From contig JADJCH010000062.1 of assembly GCA_016703325.1 (NCBI GenBank), positions 248,001-312,000 on the forward strand: DNA of 64,000 bases, given 5' to 3'. The position numbers and the translations under genes were made by a program. The DNA comes from Burkholderiales bacterium (GTDB lineage: Bacteria > Pseudomonadota > Gammaproteobacteria > Burkholderiales > Burkholderiaceae_C). Below are positions 49,858 to 58,953 of the stretch, piece after piece. The number at the start of each line of letters is the position of its first letter. Within the stretch, counting starts at the first letter, position 1. Under the pieces are notes generated by a model that was not told the origin of the DNA, did no database searches, and saw only the letters and a program-made list of their open reading frames with translations.

Positions 49858-50982
49858 TCAGGCCGCCGTCAGCTCTCGGCGCACTGGCGCCGGCAAACCC
49901 AGCTTCGACCACTCGGCACGGGTCCACCAGCGCCCGGCCCCCAGCACCCGCTCCAGATCATGATCCGGCACCGGACCGGACAGGCTCAGTCGCCGCGGGT
50001 GCAGGGTCCAGTCCCGATGGGTCAGCACATGCAGGAAGCCGGGCAACGACCGCAACTGCGTTCCCGGCTGCACGGCGGCTGACGCCGCCTGGCAAGCTGC
50101 TTCGTCGGAAAAGAGGGGCCAGCACCACAGCCCGGACCAGATGCCACGGGCCGGGCGTTGTTGCAGCCACACGGCGTCGCGCTGTGGATCCACCAGCCAG
50201 AGGCACCAATCCTGCTGTGACTTGCGCTTGAGTTTGCGCGTGCGCAACGGATAGTCCTGGGCACGCCCTTGCGACAAACCAAGGCAGCGAGCGGACCAGG
50301 GACAGGCTTCGCAGCGCGGCTGGCGAGGCAGGCAGACGGTGGCCCCCAAGTCCATCAATCCCTGGGTGTAGGCTGGCATCTGCGACGCCGCGGAGGGCAG
50401 GAGGTCCTGTGCCAGACGGTGCAATTGCCGCTCGTGGCGAGCCTCTGAGAGGTCGCCCGGAAAACCCAGCACCCGGCTCAGCACGCGCTTGACATTGCCG
50501 TCCAGGATGGAAACCCGCTCCCCCTGGCAGAAGGCTGCAATGGCCGCTGCCGTGGACGGCCCGATCCCGGGCAGTTCAACCAACCCGGCCGCGCTCGAAG
50601 GGAACACGCCGCCGTGCCGCTCCACCACCTGCCGTGCACAGCGGTGCAGGTTGCGGGCGCGGGAGTAATACCCCAGACCGCTCCACAGCCCGAGCACCTC
50701 GTCCAGTTCCGCCTCGGCCAGTGCCCTCACGTCGGGGAACCGCTCCAGGAAGCGCGGGAAGTAGCCGAGCACCGTCGCCACCTGGGTCTGCTGCAGCATC
50801 ACCTCCGACAACCAGACCCGATAGGGATCGCGCGTGCCCTGCCAAGGCAGGTCGTGCCGTCCCTGCACCCGCTGCCACGCCACCAGCAAGTCCGACAGGG
50901 CTTCGGCAGAGGGCGTCTGGAGCTCGTCCAGGCCACTGGCCAGCGCGTCCGCACCGCCCCGGGCCCCCGGTGCCATGGTCAT
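49858..50982 (-). CDS. mutY: A/G-specific adenine DNA glycosylase
   Basis: A 374-residue MutY, which removes adenine mispaired with 8-oxoguanine. It has SEVMLQQTQVATVLGYFPRF with the catalytic Glu, the helix-hairpin-helix VELPGIGPSTAAAIAAF, LDGNVKRVLSRVLGFPGD with the catalytic Asp, and the 4Fe-4S ligands C-x6-C-x2-C-x5-C (CLPRQPRCEACPWSARC). A Nudix-like C-terminal domain recognises 8-oxoG. It lies 24 bp after the dynamin-like gene and close to mutM of the same GO-repair pathway. Confidence 0.96.
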   Translation of the reverse strand: MTMAPGARGGADALASGLDELQTPSAEALSDLLVAWQRVQGRHDLPWQGTRDPYRVWLSEVMLQQTQVATVLGYFPRFLERFPDVRALAEAELDEVLGLWSGLGYYSRARNLHRCARQVVERHGGVFPSSAAGLVELPGIGPSTAAAIAAFCQGERVSILDGNVKRVLSRVLGFPGDLSEARHERQLHRLAQDLLPSAASQMPAYTQGLMDLGATVCLPRQPRCEACPWSARCLGLSQGRAQDYPLRTRKLKRKSQQDWCLWLVDPQRDAVWLQQRPARGIWSGLWCWPLFSDEAACQAASAAVQPGTQLRSLPGFLHVLTHRDWTLHPRRLSLSGPVPDHDLERVLGAGRWWTRAEWSKLGLPAPVRRELTAA

Positions 50983-51006
50983 CGATTCGTCGATCCAGGG
51001 TTCAAG

Positions 51007-53202
51007 TCAAGCCTGGATCGCGCGCTGGCCGGAGCTTGCGGGGCCTGTCTCGCCGCCCAGGGGAGACTCCAGCGCCACACCCGTTGCAAGCGTGGGCAGG
51101 GGCTCCAGCACCGGCAACGCATCCAGCACAGGCAGCGGGTGCAGCATCGGCCCTTTGACGGTGGGCCGGGCCGGCGGCAGCGAGGTCAACGGCATGAAGG
51201 CAGAGGCCGGCGAACTGTCGGTGGCTTCGAACTCCCGTTGCGTGGCGGCCCGACGGGCCCCTTCGAACAGCTGAGCCAGGTGCACCTCGATGCTGGCCAG
51301 GCGACCGTCCTGGGCATCGAGCTCACCCAGGCGCAGTTCCAGCTCGCTGGCCGCACTCTGGATGCGCTCCAGTGAATCGCGCCGGCGCTTGAAGGCCTTG
51401 CGCCGCTCGCGCAGCTGGACGTCAACTTGCGACGAGGCGGTGCGATTCCAGAGCTCGATCTCGCTGGCCGCACCCTCGAAAACCACGCGCAGCCGCGAGA
51501 TCAGCATGCGACGGAACTGGTCCAGGAAGCGCGGCTGAGCCAGCCGAATCGCCTGGCTCAGGCCCAGGTACTGAATGTAGTTGCGCTCGATCAGTGCGAG
51601 GTCGTCACGGAAACGCGACAGCTCCGGCGTGGAAGTCGCCACCAGGCTGAAGCCGAACTCGCTGTTCAACCGGGAAAAATAGGCCCCCAGCATGTCGCGC
51701 ACGTCCTGGCTGCGCTTCTGCGCATCGTCGAGCATGCGCCGCAGCGAATCGAACAGTTGGGCGTAGGAGCGTTTGGCCCCCAGCTTGAGCAGCGAGTCGC
51801 GGATCGACGCGATCATGCCGTCCACCTCGTGCTTGAGCCGCTCACCCGAAAGCTGCTGCATCAACTCCTTGAGCATGCGCCCATGCACCGCCCGCAACGC
51901 AGACAACTGCGTGGTGCAGGCCTCGAACTCACCCGTCTCTGCCGCCACCCGCTGCAGCATCAGCTTGACCCGGCCGCTGTTCTTGCCGCGCAATTCGCGC
52001 AGCTCCAACAGCTGCTCGGCCAGATGACGGCGCAGGTCGGTGAGGTTGCGCACCGTCTGCTGCTGCACCACGGCCAACGCCTCCAGCGTCAGCTGCTCGA
52101 ACACCGAGCGGCGCTGCGGCAGCAGTTGCTGCGCCAGCGCCTGCTCCAGCGCCAGCAGGCGCGAATCCAGCAACAGGCGGGAGTTGCCCTCCACCCGCGC
52201 CTCCAGCGCCTGCCTTGCCGACAGAGGGAACACACGGGTCAGCGGCATCTGCAGCGTCTTGGCCACCTGGCTGCACTGATGGGCGATCTGCGCCTCGCTG
52301 TACTCCACGCTGGACAGCGGGTCGTACAACGCATCGATCTTGTTGAGCACCACATAACGCGTCAGCGCCTGGGACGCCAGGTGGTCGCGCCAGATTTCGA
52401 GGTCCGACTTGGTGACACCGGTGTCGGCCCCCAGCACAAACACCACCACGTGGGCGCTGGGCAGCAGCCCGACCGTCAATTCCGGCTCTGCGCCGATCGC
52501 GTTCAGTCCCGGGGTGTCCAGCACCACCAAGCCACGCTTGAGCAAGGGGTGCGGCACGTTGATCACGGCATGGCGCCAGCGCGGCACCTCCACCTGCCCA
52601 TCGGCCGTCTGCGGCGGGTTGTCGGCGGGGTTGTCGTCGTTCCAGAAACCCAGCGCCCGGGCCTCGTCGACGCTGGACAGGCGGGTGTCCATCACCGCGG
52701 TGAGTGCCTGGGCAAAACTGGCCGGGTCGTTCACATCCACCGACTTGCGCATCCAGGCAGCGGGCTTGCCACGCAGCTCGGTCAGGGATGCACCCTCCAG
52801 CCGGGTCTCGATGGGCAACAGGGACAGCCCGGGCGGATCCTCCGGATCCCAGCCCAGCTCGACGGGGCACATGGTGGTGCGCCCGGGCGAAGCCGGCATG
52901 ATGCGGCGCTTGTTGTCGGCAAAGAAGATGGCGTTGATCAGCTCGGACTTGCCGCGCGAGAACTCGGCGACAAAGGCCACCACCAGCTTCTCGCCTGCCA
53001 GACGCTGACGCAGCGAATCGAGCATGTCGCTGGCCGCCTCGTCCAGCAGGCTCTGTTCACGCAGGTAGCGCACCAGGTCGCGCACCCTTTCCTCCAGCGC
53101 CTGCCGCCACAGGCCGAGTGCGTCGAGGCTGCGCACGAAGGGTTCGTGCACCGCAGGCGCAGCCGTCGGCGGCGTGTTCGTGGGGGAATGGGAATCGGTC
53201 AT
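51007..53202 (-). CDS. Bacterial dynamin-like GTPase
   Basis: A 731-residue dynamin-superfamily protein. The G domain has the P-loop VAEFSRGKSELINAIF (G1), TTMCP (G2 Thr), VVLDTPGLNAIG (G3) and VVLNKIDALYD (G4) within about residues 70-340. A long helical stalk with coiled coils follows (about 350-690), then a Pro-rich tail. The start at ATG 53202 is preferred; the frame is open to 53241. It is probably cotranscribed with mutY. The family remodels or protects membranes; its role here is unknown. Confidence 0.85.
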   Translation of the reverse strand: MTDSHSPTNTPPTAAPAVHEPFVRSLDALGLWRQALEERVRDLVRYLREQSLLDEAASDMLDSLRQRLAGEKLVVAFVAEFSRGKSELINAIFFADNKRRIMPASPGRTTMCPVELGWDPEDPPGLSLLPIETRLEGASLTELRGKPAAWMRKSVDVNDPASFAQALTAVMDTRLSSVDEARALGFWNDDNPADNPPQTADGQVEVPRWRHAVINVPHPLLKRGLVVLDTPGLNAIGAEPELTVGLLPSAHVVVFVLGADTGVTKSDLEIWRDHLASQALTRYVVLNKIDALYDPLSSVEYSEAQIAHQCSQVAKTLQMPLTRVFPLSARQALEARVEGNSRLLLDSRLLALEQALAQQLLPQRRSVFEQLTLEALAVVQQQTVRNLTDLRRHLAEQLLELRELRGKNSGRVKLMLQRVAAETGEFEACTTQLSALRAVHGRMLKELMQQLSGERLKHEVDGMIASIRDSLLKLGAKRSYAQLFDSLRRMLDDAQKRSQDVRDMLGAYFSRLNSEFGFSLVATSTPELSRFRDDLALIERNYIQYLGLSQAIRLAQPRFLDQFRRMLISRLRVVFEGAASEIELWNRTASSQVDVQLRERRKAFKRRRDSLERIQSAASELELRLGELDAQDGRLASIEVHLAQLFEGARRAATQREFEATDSSPASAFMPLTSLPPARPTVKGPMLHPLPVLDALPVLEPLPTLATGVALESPLGGETGPASSGQRAIQA

Positions 53203-53340
53203 CACAGGGCCTTCAACCAGGCGGGCGGTATTGCGGATCATGGTAGCGCAGGCCCCGGGCCTCGGGTGCCGCCCCCCTCGATCCTGCGGAAGCTGCTCAC
53301 ACTTTGATGCCCTGTTTCATCTGAACTTGCAGGCAAAGTC

Positions 53341-53362
53341 GATCAAATCGGCAAATTTGATC
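53341..53362. repeat. AT-rich inverted repeat between mutM and the dynamin-like gene
   Basis: GATCAAAT (53341-53348) and ATTTGATC (53355-53362) form a perfect 8-bp inverted repeat with spacer CGGCAA, 16 bp after the mutM stop. A further GATCAAATC overlaps it (53359-53367). It stands out in 175 bp of intergenic sequence. No proper T-tract follows, so a terminator is uncertain; a protein-binding site is equally possible. Confidence 0.6.
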
Positions 53363-53377
53363 AAATCCTCTCCCCGA

Positions 53378-54235
53378 TCAGCGATGCTGGCAGCTGGGGC
53401 AGAAATAGGTCGACCGCTGCCCCTGCTGAATGCGCTGCACCTTGGCACCACAGCGGCGGCAGGACTGGCCCTCTCGGCCATAGACCGCAGCCTGCTCCTG
53501 AAAAGCGCCGGCTCGACCCTGAGCATCGTGGAAGTCTCGCAGGGTCGAGCCCCCCGCCTCCAAGGCGCGGCCCAAGACCTGCCGCACAGCCTCGACCAAC
53601 CGGGCGCAGCGCACAGGACCGACCCGATTTGCTGGCGTACGCGGGTCGATGCCCGCCACGAACAGTGCTTCAGAGCAGTAGATGTTGCCGACGCCGACCA
53701 CCACATCCCCAGCCAGAAGCGCCTGCTTGACCGACACCCGCCGCCCGGCCAGCCCGGCGCGCAACCGGGCCGCCGTGAACCCTGGTTCCAACGGTTCCAC
53801 GCCCAAACCGGCCAGCAGGCCCGCAGCTGGCGGCAGATCCAGACTTACCGACCAGACCACCGCACCAAAGCGCCGCGGATCGTGCAAGCGCAGCACCCCG
53901 CGATCGGTGATCCACTCGAAATGGTCGTGCAGACGACGCGGCGCCACTGCAGCCGAGGAGAACAGATCCAGGCTGCCGGACATGCCCAGATGCAGCAGCA
54001 ATCCGGGCGAGGGTTCCGCACGGATTTCGCCGCCGGCAGACGCAGGCTCCAAGGGCATCCAGAGGTACTTGCCGCGACGCTGCAGGGCGCCGATGCGCCG
54101 GCCAGCCAAGACCGACGGGCTGACGCCCAACGGCCACCTCAGTGCCTTGCCCTGCCAGACGCGCAGCAACATCGCCCCCTCCAGCGGTCCGGCCAGACTA
54201 CGGCGGGTGACTTCAACTTCTGGCAACTCCGGCAT
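53378..54235 (-). CDS. mutM: Formamidopyrimidine-DNA glycosylase
   Basis: A 285-residue MutM/Fpg removing 8-oxoguanine and formamidopyrimidines. The N-terminus MPELPEVEVTRRSLAG supplies the catalytic Pro and Glu. RRGKYLW contains the conserved Lys, and VVGVGNIYCSEALFVAGIDP is the H2TH region. The zinc finger CRRCGAK...CPSCQ closes the protein. ATG 54235 is fixed by the need for Pro2 after Met removal. Confidence 0.97.
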   Translation of the reverse strand: MPELPEVEVTRRSLAGPLEGAMLLRVWQGKALRWPLGVSPSVLAGRRIGALQRRGKYLWMPLEPASAGGEIRAEPSPGLLLHLGMSGSLDLFSSAAVAPRRLHDHFEWITDRGVLRLHDPRRFGAVVWSVSLDLPPAAGLLAGLGVEPLEPGFTAARLRAGLAGRRVSVKQALLAGDVVVGVGNIYCSEALFVAGIDPRTPANRVGPVRCARLVEAVRQVLGRALEAGGSTLRDFHDAQGRAGAFQEQAAVYGREGQSCRRCGAKVQRIQQGQRSTYFCPSCQHR

Positions 54236-54344
54236 CCGCGCATTATCAAAGCCCCGGTCGGTCGCCCGCTTTCTGGGGATTCCAGGCACGAGGAATGGCC
54301 AGCCCACTGCCTCCTAGAATGGATCCACACAGCTCCGAGTCCCC

Positions 54345-56156
54345 ATGACCCTGTCGCCCCCCCCTCCGCTCGCCATCGGCCGATCCTCGCTCGCAGGGCG
54401 AGCCAGACGCCGTCGAGCCTCCTGGCTGCTTGCAGGCGCGCTGGCGGTCGCCGCACCTACCTCGGTGGCGGCACCTTCGGCCCTGGACGCCGAGCTGTTT
54501 GCCCAGATCCTCGTGAGCGAACTCGATCTGCGCCAGGGCGAAGCCGCTCAGGCCATCCAGCGCATGACCGCTCTGGCACGGCGGTACAAGGACGAGCAGC
54601 TGTTCCGCCGGGCGGTGGACATGGCGGTTCAGGCCCGGGCGCCGGAACCGGCGGTGGCGACCCTGAAGACCTGGCGGCAGACCCTGCCCCGCTCCGTTGC
54701 TGCAGCTGAAGTGCAGGCACAGATCCTGGCTGCGCTCGGACGTGCCAACGAGGCCGCCGAGGCCGCCAGGGCCTGGATCGAACTGACGCCTGCGCCTCAG
54801 CGTCCCGCCGTCCTGCTGGGCCTGCCACGACTGGTCGTGAAGGGCCAGCAGGCGGCCGCCCTCGTACCGCTTCTGGATGCCCTCCTGAAGCCCTGGAGGG
54901 ACGCACCGGCGACGCGGCTGCCCGCCTTGCTGTCCACAGCCCGCCTGCGCATGGCGGCAGGCGAGCTGTCGCGAGCGGTGGATGCGGCCCGGGAGGCTCA
55001 GGCGCTGGATGCAACCTCGGATGGCGCGGCTGTGATCGGCCTGGAACTGATGGACCACGAACCGGGCGCCGAGTCGCTGGTGACAACCTATTTGAACAAC
55101 GCCAGGCCGGCAGCCGGCATCGTGCGCATCGGGTATGCCCGCCGATTGACGGCGGCTCAGCGATTCAAGGAGGCCGCCAGCACTCTGGAAGCGGCCACCG
55201 CGTCCGACCCCCAGCTGGCGTCGGCCTGGCTGATGCAGGGCGCGCTCCAGCTGGAACTGGGTCAGCCTGCCCGGGCCCGGGACGCCCTGAAGCGTTTCGT
55301 CGAGCTGCGCCATCGCCAGGTGGCGGATCAGGCCGCACAAGCGTCGGCGGACGGAGCTGACGATGACGAAGCGGACGACGGCATCACCCAGCAGCTGTCG
55401 CAGGCGCATCTGATGCTGGCCCAGGCCAGCGAGCAACTCGGTGACTTCCAGGATGCGCAGGAGTGGCTCGATCGACTGGGCGAGCAAGCCCGCAGCCCTG
55501 CAGCACTGACACGCCGTGCCTCCGTGCTGGCGCGCCAAGGTCGTGTCGACGAGGCCAAGACCCTGTTGATGCAGCTGCCTGAGGGCACGCCCGAGCAGGC
55601 CCGCTCGAAGGTCCTGTCACAGACGCAGCTCCTGCGAGATGCCCAGCGCTGGCAGGAGGCCTACGATCTGCTGCAGCAGGCCAACTCACGGTTTCAGGAC
55701 GACTCCGAGTTTCTGTACGAACAGGCCCTGCTGGAGGAGAAGTTCGGCAAACATGACGACATGGAGCGCCTGTTGCGGCGGGTGATCCAGATCAAGCCCG
55801 ACCAGCAGCACGCCTACAACGCCCTGGGCTACAGCCTGGCGGATCGTGGACTGCGCCTCGAGGAGGCACGGCAACTGATTGGCAAAGCCCTGCAGCTGGC
55901 CCCGGGAGACCCTTTCATCACCGACAGCCTGGGCTGGGTGGAGTTCCGGTTGGGCAATCGGCAGGACGCCCTGAAGTTGCTGCGCGACGCCTACGATCGC
56001 CGACCGGACGCCGAAATTGCCGCCCACCTCGGAGAGGTGCTCTGGTCGGACGGCCAACGGGATGCAGCCTTGACCGTCTGGCGCGCCGGCCGGGACCGCG
56101 ACGCCGGCAACGAGGTTCTGAAGCAGACGCTTCAGCGCCTGAAGGTCCGGCTTTGA
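54345..56156 (+). CDS. Tetratricopeptide-repeat exported protein
   Basis: A 603-residue protein. The N-terminus has an Arg-rich region and a hydrophobic stretch (WLLAGALAVAAPTSVAAPSA) like a signal peptide. Repeated helical pairs follow, clearest near the C-terminus: HAYNALGYSLADRGLRLEEA and FITDSLGWVEFRLGNRQDAL. This build matches the TPR proteins encoded immediately upstream of lolB in Betaproteobacteria. Its stop overlaps the lolB TTG start. It probably acts in the periplasm as a protein-binding scaffold; the partner is unknown. Confidence 0.85.
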   Translation: MTLSPPPPLAIGRSSLAGRARRRRASWLLAGALAVAAPTSVAAPSALDAELFAQILVSELDLRQGEAAQAIQRMTALARRYKDEQLFRRAVDMAVQARAPEPAVATLKTWRQTLPRSVAAAEVQAQILAALGRANEAAEAARAWIELTPAPQRPAVLLGLPRLVVKGQQAAALVPLLDALLKPWRDAPATRLPALLSTARLRMAAGELSRAVDAAREAQALDATSDGAAVIGLELMDHEPGAESLVTTYLNNARPAAGIVRIGYARRLTAAQRFKEAASTLEAATASDPQLASAWLMQGALQLELGQPARARDALKRFVELRHRQVADQAAQASADGADDDEADDGITQQLSQAHLMLAQASEQLGDFQDAQEWLDRLGEQARSPAALTRRASVLARQGRVDEAKTLLMQLPEGTPEQARSKVLSQTQLLRDAQRWQEAYDLLQQANSRFQDDSEFLYEQALLEEKFGKHDDMERLLRRVIQIKPDQQHAYNALGYSLADRGLRLEEARQLIGKALQLAPGDPFITDSLGWVEFRLGNRQDALKLLRDAYDRRPDAEIAAHLGEVLWSDGQRDAALTVWRAGRDRDAGNEVLKQTLQRLKVRL

Positions 56157-56719
56157 CCGGGCCGCCCCTGGCGCGGCGACTCTGGTTGCAGCGCAGCGCG
56201 AGGCTTGCATGGGGGGGCAGCTGGCTCCTGCTGGCAGGCTGCCAGTCCTGGACGGCTCCGCCGCTGGAGTTGCCGCTGACGCGCAGCGGTCGCCTGGCGA
56301 TCCAGGTCGAAGGAGACAGCTCCCGCTCTTTCAGCGCCAGCTTCGATCTGTACGGCAACCCTGACCTGGGCGCACTGTCGTTGACCAGCCCGTTGGGCAA
56401 CGTGATCGGCCGGGCCGAATGGAATCCGCGAGGTGCGAGGCTGGTCACGCCAGAAGGACGCAGGCACTACAGGTCGGTGGACGAGTTGTCGGACGACCTT
56501 CTCGGGGAGCAGGTGCCGCTGCTGGCATTGTTCGACTGGATGGAAGGCCGTCCTTCCAGCATCAGCCCCGGGCCCGTCGTGGCCCTTGCGGACAGCAGCG
56601 GATTCCGCCAATCCGGGTGGGACGTGGACAACCGCCGGGCGTCCGACGGGCGGATCTCGGCGCGCCGCCATCGGCCTGAGCCCCCAGTGACCCTGCGGCT
56701 GGTGCTCGATCCGCGTTGA
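56153..56719 (+). CDS. lolB: Outer-membrane lipoprotein receptor LolB
   Basis: A 188-residue lipoprotein that accepts lipoproteins from LolA and inserts them into the outer membrane. The lipobox is LLLAGCQS (Cys near residue 30). The domain includes RSGRLAIQVEGD and LLALFDWMEGRPS. The start codon appears to be TTG at 56153, overlapping the TPR gene stop (TTGA). No better start precedes the signal peptide. It continues the run towards ispE. Confidence 0.85.
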   Translation: MTGPPLARRLWLQRSARLAWGGSWLLLAGCQSWTAPPLELPLTRSGRLAIQVEGDSSRSFSASFDLYGNPDLGALSLTSPLGNVIGRAEWNPRGARLVTPEGRRHYRSVDELSDDLLGEQVPLLALFDWMEGRPSSISPGPVVALADSSGFRQSGWDVDNRRASDGRISARRHRPEPPVTLRLVLDPR

Positions 56720-56798
56720 GTCCGCACTGGTCGACCAGATTCTGAACTGCAGGCGGGCGCAGCCAACCGTTGGACCGACCGGCACTATCCTTCCGCCT

Positions 56799-57677
56799 AT
56801 GGCCCTGACGCAACTGCTGGACCTTCCAGCCCCTGCCAAACTGAATCTCTTCCTGCATGTGGTCGGCCGTCGATCGGACGGCTATCACCTGCTTCAGTCG
56901 GTCTTCGTCCTGATCGACTGGATGGACACCCTGCACCTGGACCTGCGCCGCGACGGCCAGATCAGTCGCGAGGATCTCGGGACCAGGCTGCCAGACGATG
57001 ACCTGTGCCTGCGGGCTGCGCGCATCCTGCAGGAGGTCAGCGGCTGCCATCTGGGCGTGCACATCGGCATCGAGAAGCGGGTGCCCTGGGGTGCCGGACT
57101 GGGCGGCGGCAGCTCCGACGCGGCCACCGTCCTGCTGGGCTTGAATCGGCTTTGGGGACTGGACTGGACACGGCAGCGGCTGCTGGACATTGGATTGAAA
57201 CTGGGCGCGGACGTGCCCTTCTTCATCGGGGGTCGCAATGCCTGGGTAGAAGGCATCGGGGAGAGCCTGACACCGATTGAACTGCCCAGCTCGCAGTTCG
57301 TCGTCCTCAAGCCGGCCGCGGCGATCCCGACAGCCGCAATTTTTTCCAGCCCCCTCTTGCGCAAGGACAGCCCACGATCTACAATGTCGGTCTTTCTTGC
57401 AGACCCCAACAAGTTTGTTCGCAATGACTTGCAGGAGGCCGCTCAGGCTCACTGCAAAGAAGTCGACGAAGCATTGAGTTGGCTGTCTTGCCGTGTCGGG
57501 CCCGCCCGCATGACAGGTTCAGGCAGCGCGGTGTTTGCAAGGGCCTGGGGCAACCCTGGCGCCGACGGTTCTTCTGTGGCTCTTGAGCAAGCCTTGGCGG
57601 CCTTGCCTGATGAGTGGAAGATCCGAAGGTGCCACAGTCTGGACCGTCACCCGTTGTGGGCGTGGGCTGCAGATTGA
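56799..57677 (+). CDS. ispE: 4-diphosphocytidyl-2-C-methyl-D-erythritol kinase
   Basis: A 292-residue GHMP kinase of the non-mevalonate isoprenoid pathway. It starts DLPAPAKLNLFLHVVGRRSD GYH after a short leader and carries the ATP-binding motif PWGAGLGGGSSDAATVLLGL. GADVPFFIGG and MTGSGSAVFA complete the family features. It lies between lolB and tRNA-Gln, the standard betaproteobacterial order. A probable promoter for the tRNA sits inside its 3' half. Confidence 0.96.
   Translation: MALTQLLDLPAPAKLNLFLHVVGRRSDGYHLLQSVFVLIDWMDTLHLDLRRDGQISREDLGTRLPDDDLCLRAARILQEVSGCHLGVHIGIEKRVPWGAGLGGGSSDAATVLLGLNRLWGLDWTRQRLLDIGLKLGADVPFFIGGRNAWVEGIGESLTPIELPSSQFVVLKPAAAIPTAAIFSSPLLRKDSPRSTMSVFLADPNKFVRNDLQEAAQAHCKEVDEALSWLSCRVGPARMTGSGSAVFARAWGNPGADGSSVALEQALAALPDEWKIRRCHSLDRHPLWAWAAD
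57357..57385 (+). promoter_or_regulatory. Candidate promoter inside ispE for tRNA-Gln and prs
   Basis: TTGCGC (57357-57362) and TACAAT (57380-57385) are separated by 17 bp. The local sequence is less GC-rich than the surrounding gene. Transcription from here would give a ~325-nt leader before tRNA-Gln. Confidence 0.5.
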
Positions 57678-57717
57678 GGCGGTGAGTTTCGAGGTGCGCC
57701 GACTGGTGCGCCTGTGT

Positions 57718-57794
57718 AGGGGAGTCGCCAAGTTGGTCAAGGCATCGGATTTTGATTCCGACATGCGAGGGTTCGAGTCCTTCCTCCCCTGCCA
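57718..57794 (+). tRNA. tRNA-Gln (anticodon TTG)
   Basis: A 77-nt tRNA with encoded CCA. The acceptor stem AGGGGAG/CTCCCCT pairs fully. The anticodon loop is TTTTGAT with TTG, and the T-arm is GGGTTCGAGTCC. The position between ispE and prs is conserved in Betaproteobacteria. G73 fits tRNA-Gln. Confidence 0.96.
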
Positions 57795-57901
57795 AGACAT
57801 CGACAGGCGCCCGTCGGTTTCCGGCGTGGCGCCTGTTTGCTGATCGGCCGCCCCTGGCGCCGCACGCTGCAGACAATGCGGCCTGATTCCGGATCCTCAG
57901 C

Positions 57902-58864
57902 ATGCTCGCAGACACCCTCCTCTTCACCGGCAACGCCAATCCGGCGCTGGCACAGGAAATCGCTGCCGACCTGCGCGTCGAACTGGGCAAGGCGTCCGTC
58001 GGACGCTTCTCGGACGGGGAAGTCACCGTCGAGATCCAGCAGAACGTGCGCGCCCGCGACGTCTTCGTGGTGCAGCCGACTTGCGCGCCCACCGACGAAC
58101 ACCTGATGGAACTGCTGCTGATGGTCGATGCGCTCAAGCGCGCCTCGGCCCGGCGCATCACCGCAGTGATTCCCTACTTCGGCTATGCCCGCCAGGACCG
58201 CCGCCCGCGATCCACCCGCGTGCCCATCAGTGCCAAGGTCGTGGCGAACATGCTGGAGGCCGCTGGTGTCAACCGCGTGCTGACGATGGACTTGCACGCA
58301 GACCAGATCCAGGGTTTCTTCGACATTCCGGTGGACAACATCTACGCCTCGCCGGTGCTGTTGTCCGACCTGCAGGGCAAGCGCTACAGCGACCTGGTGG
58401 TGGTGTCTCCTGACGTGGGCGGTGTCGTGCGCGCCCGGGCGCTGGCCAAACAACTGGGCTGTGACCTGGCCATCATCGACAAGCGTCGCCCGCGCGCCAA
58501 TGTGTCCGAGGTGATGCACATCATCGGCGAGATCGAGAATCGCAACTGCGTCGTCATGGACGACATGATCGACACCGCCGGGACCCTGGTCAAAGCCGCT
58601 GAAGTGCTCAAGGAGCGGGGTGCGAAGAGCGTTTTCGCCTACTGCACCCACCCCATCCTCTCCGGCCCCGCGGTAGACCGCATCCGCAACTCGCGCCTTG
58701 ATGAGGTGGTGATCACCAACACCATCCCGTTGCGTGGCGAGGCCAGGAGCTGCGACAAGATCCGCCAGCTGTCGGTGGCCTTCCTCTTTGCCGAAACCAT
58801 TCGCCGGATCTCTGACGGCGAGTCGGTGACCTCGCTGTTTTCGGAGCAGAACAACAACTTCTGA
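57902..58864 (+). CDS. prs: Ribose-phosphate pyrophosphokinase
   Basis: A 320-residue PRPP synthetase, transferring pyrophosphate from ATP to ribose 5-phosphate. The N-terminus has LLFTGNANPALAQEIAADL. YFGYARQDRRPRSTRVPISA is the flexible-loop region, and VVMDDMIDTAGTLVKAAEVL is the PRPP-binding signature. Length is standard. It is followed by a short terminator-like hairpin and rplY. Confidence 0.97.
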   Translation: MLADTLLFTGNANPALAQEIAADLRVELGKASVGRFSDGEVTVEIQQNVRARDVFVVQPTCAPTDEHLMELLLMVDALKRASARRITAVIPYFGYARQDRRPRSTRVPISAKVVANMLEAAGVNRVLTMDLHADQIQGFFDIPVDNIYASPVLLSDLQGKRYSDLVVVSPDVGGVVRARALAKQLGCDLAIIDKRRPRANVSEVMHIIGEIENRNCVVMDDMIDTAGTLVKAAEVLKERGAKSVFAYCTHPILSGPAVDRIRNSRLDEVVITNTIPLRGEARSCDKIRQLSVAFLFAETIRRISDGESVTSLFSEQNNNF

Positions 58865-58910
58865 TCCGTCTTCACGACCTGGGTCGGCACTGCCAGCCCA
58901 GTCACCTCAG

Positions 58911-58935
58911 GCGCCTGGTCGCGGGCGCTTTTTTT
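58911..58935 (+). terminator. Terminator-like hairpin between prs and rplY
   Basis: GCGCC (58911-58915) pairs with GGCGC (58924-58928) around TGGTCGCG and is followed by seven T. The stem is only 5 bp, so termination may be partial and allow read-through into rplY, whose start is 19 bp on. Confidence 0.62.
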
Positions 58936-58953
58936 ACTGTCCTGGAGTTATCC

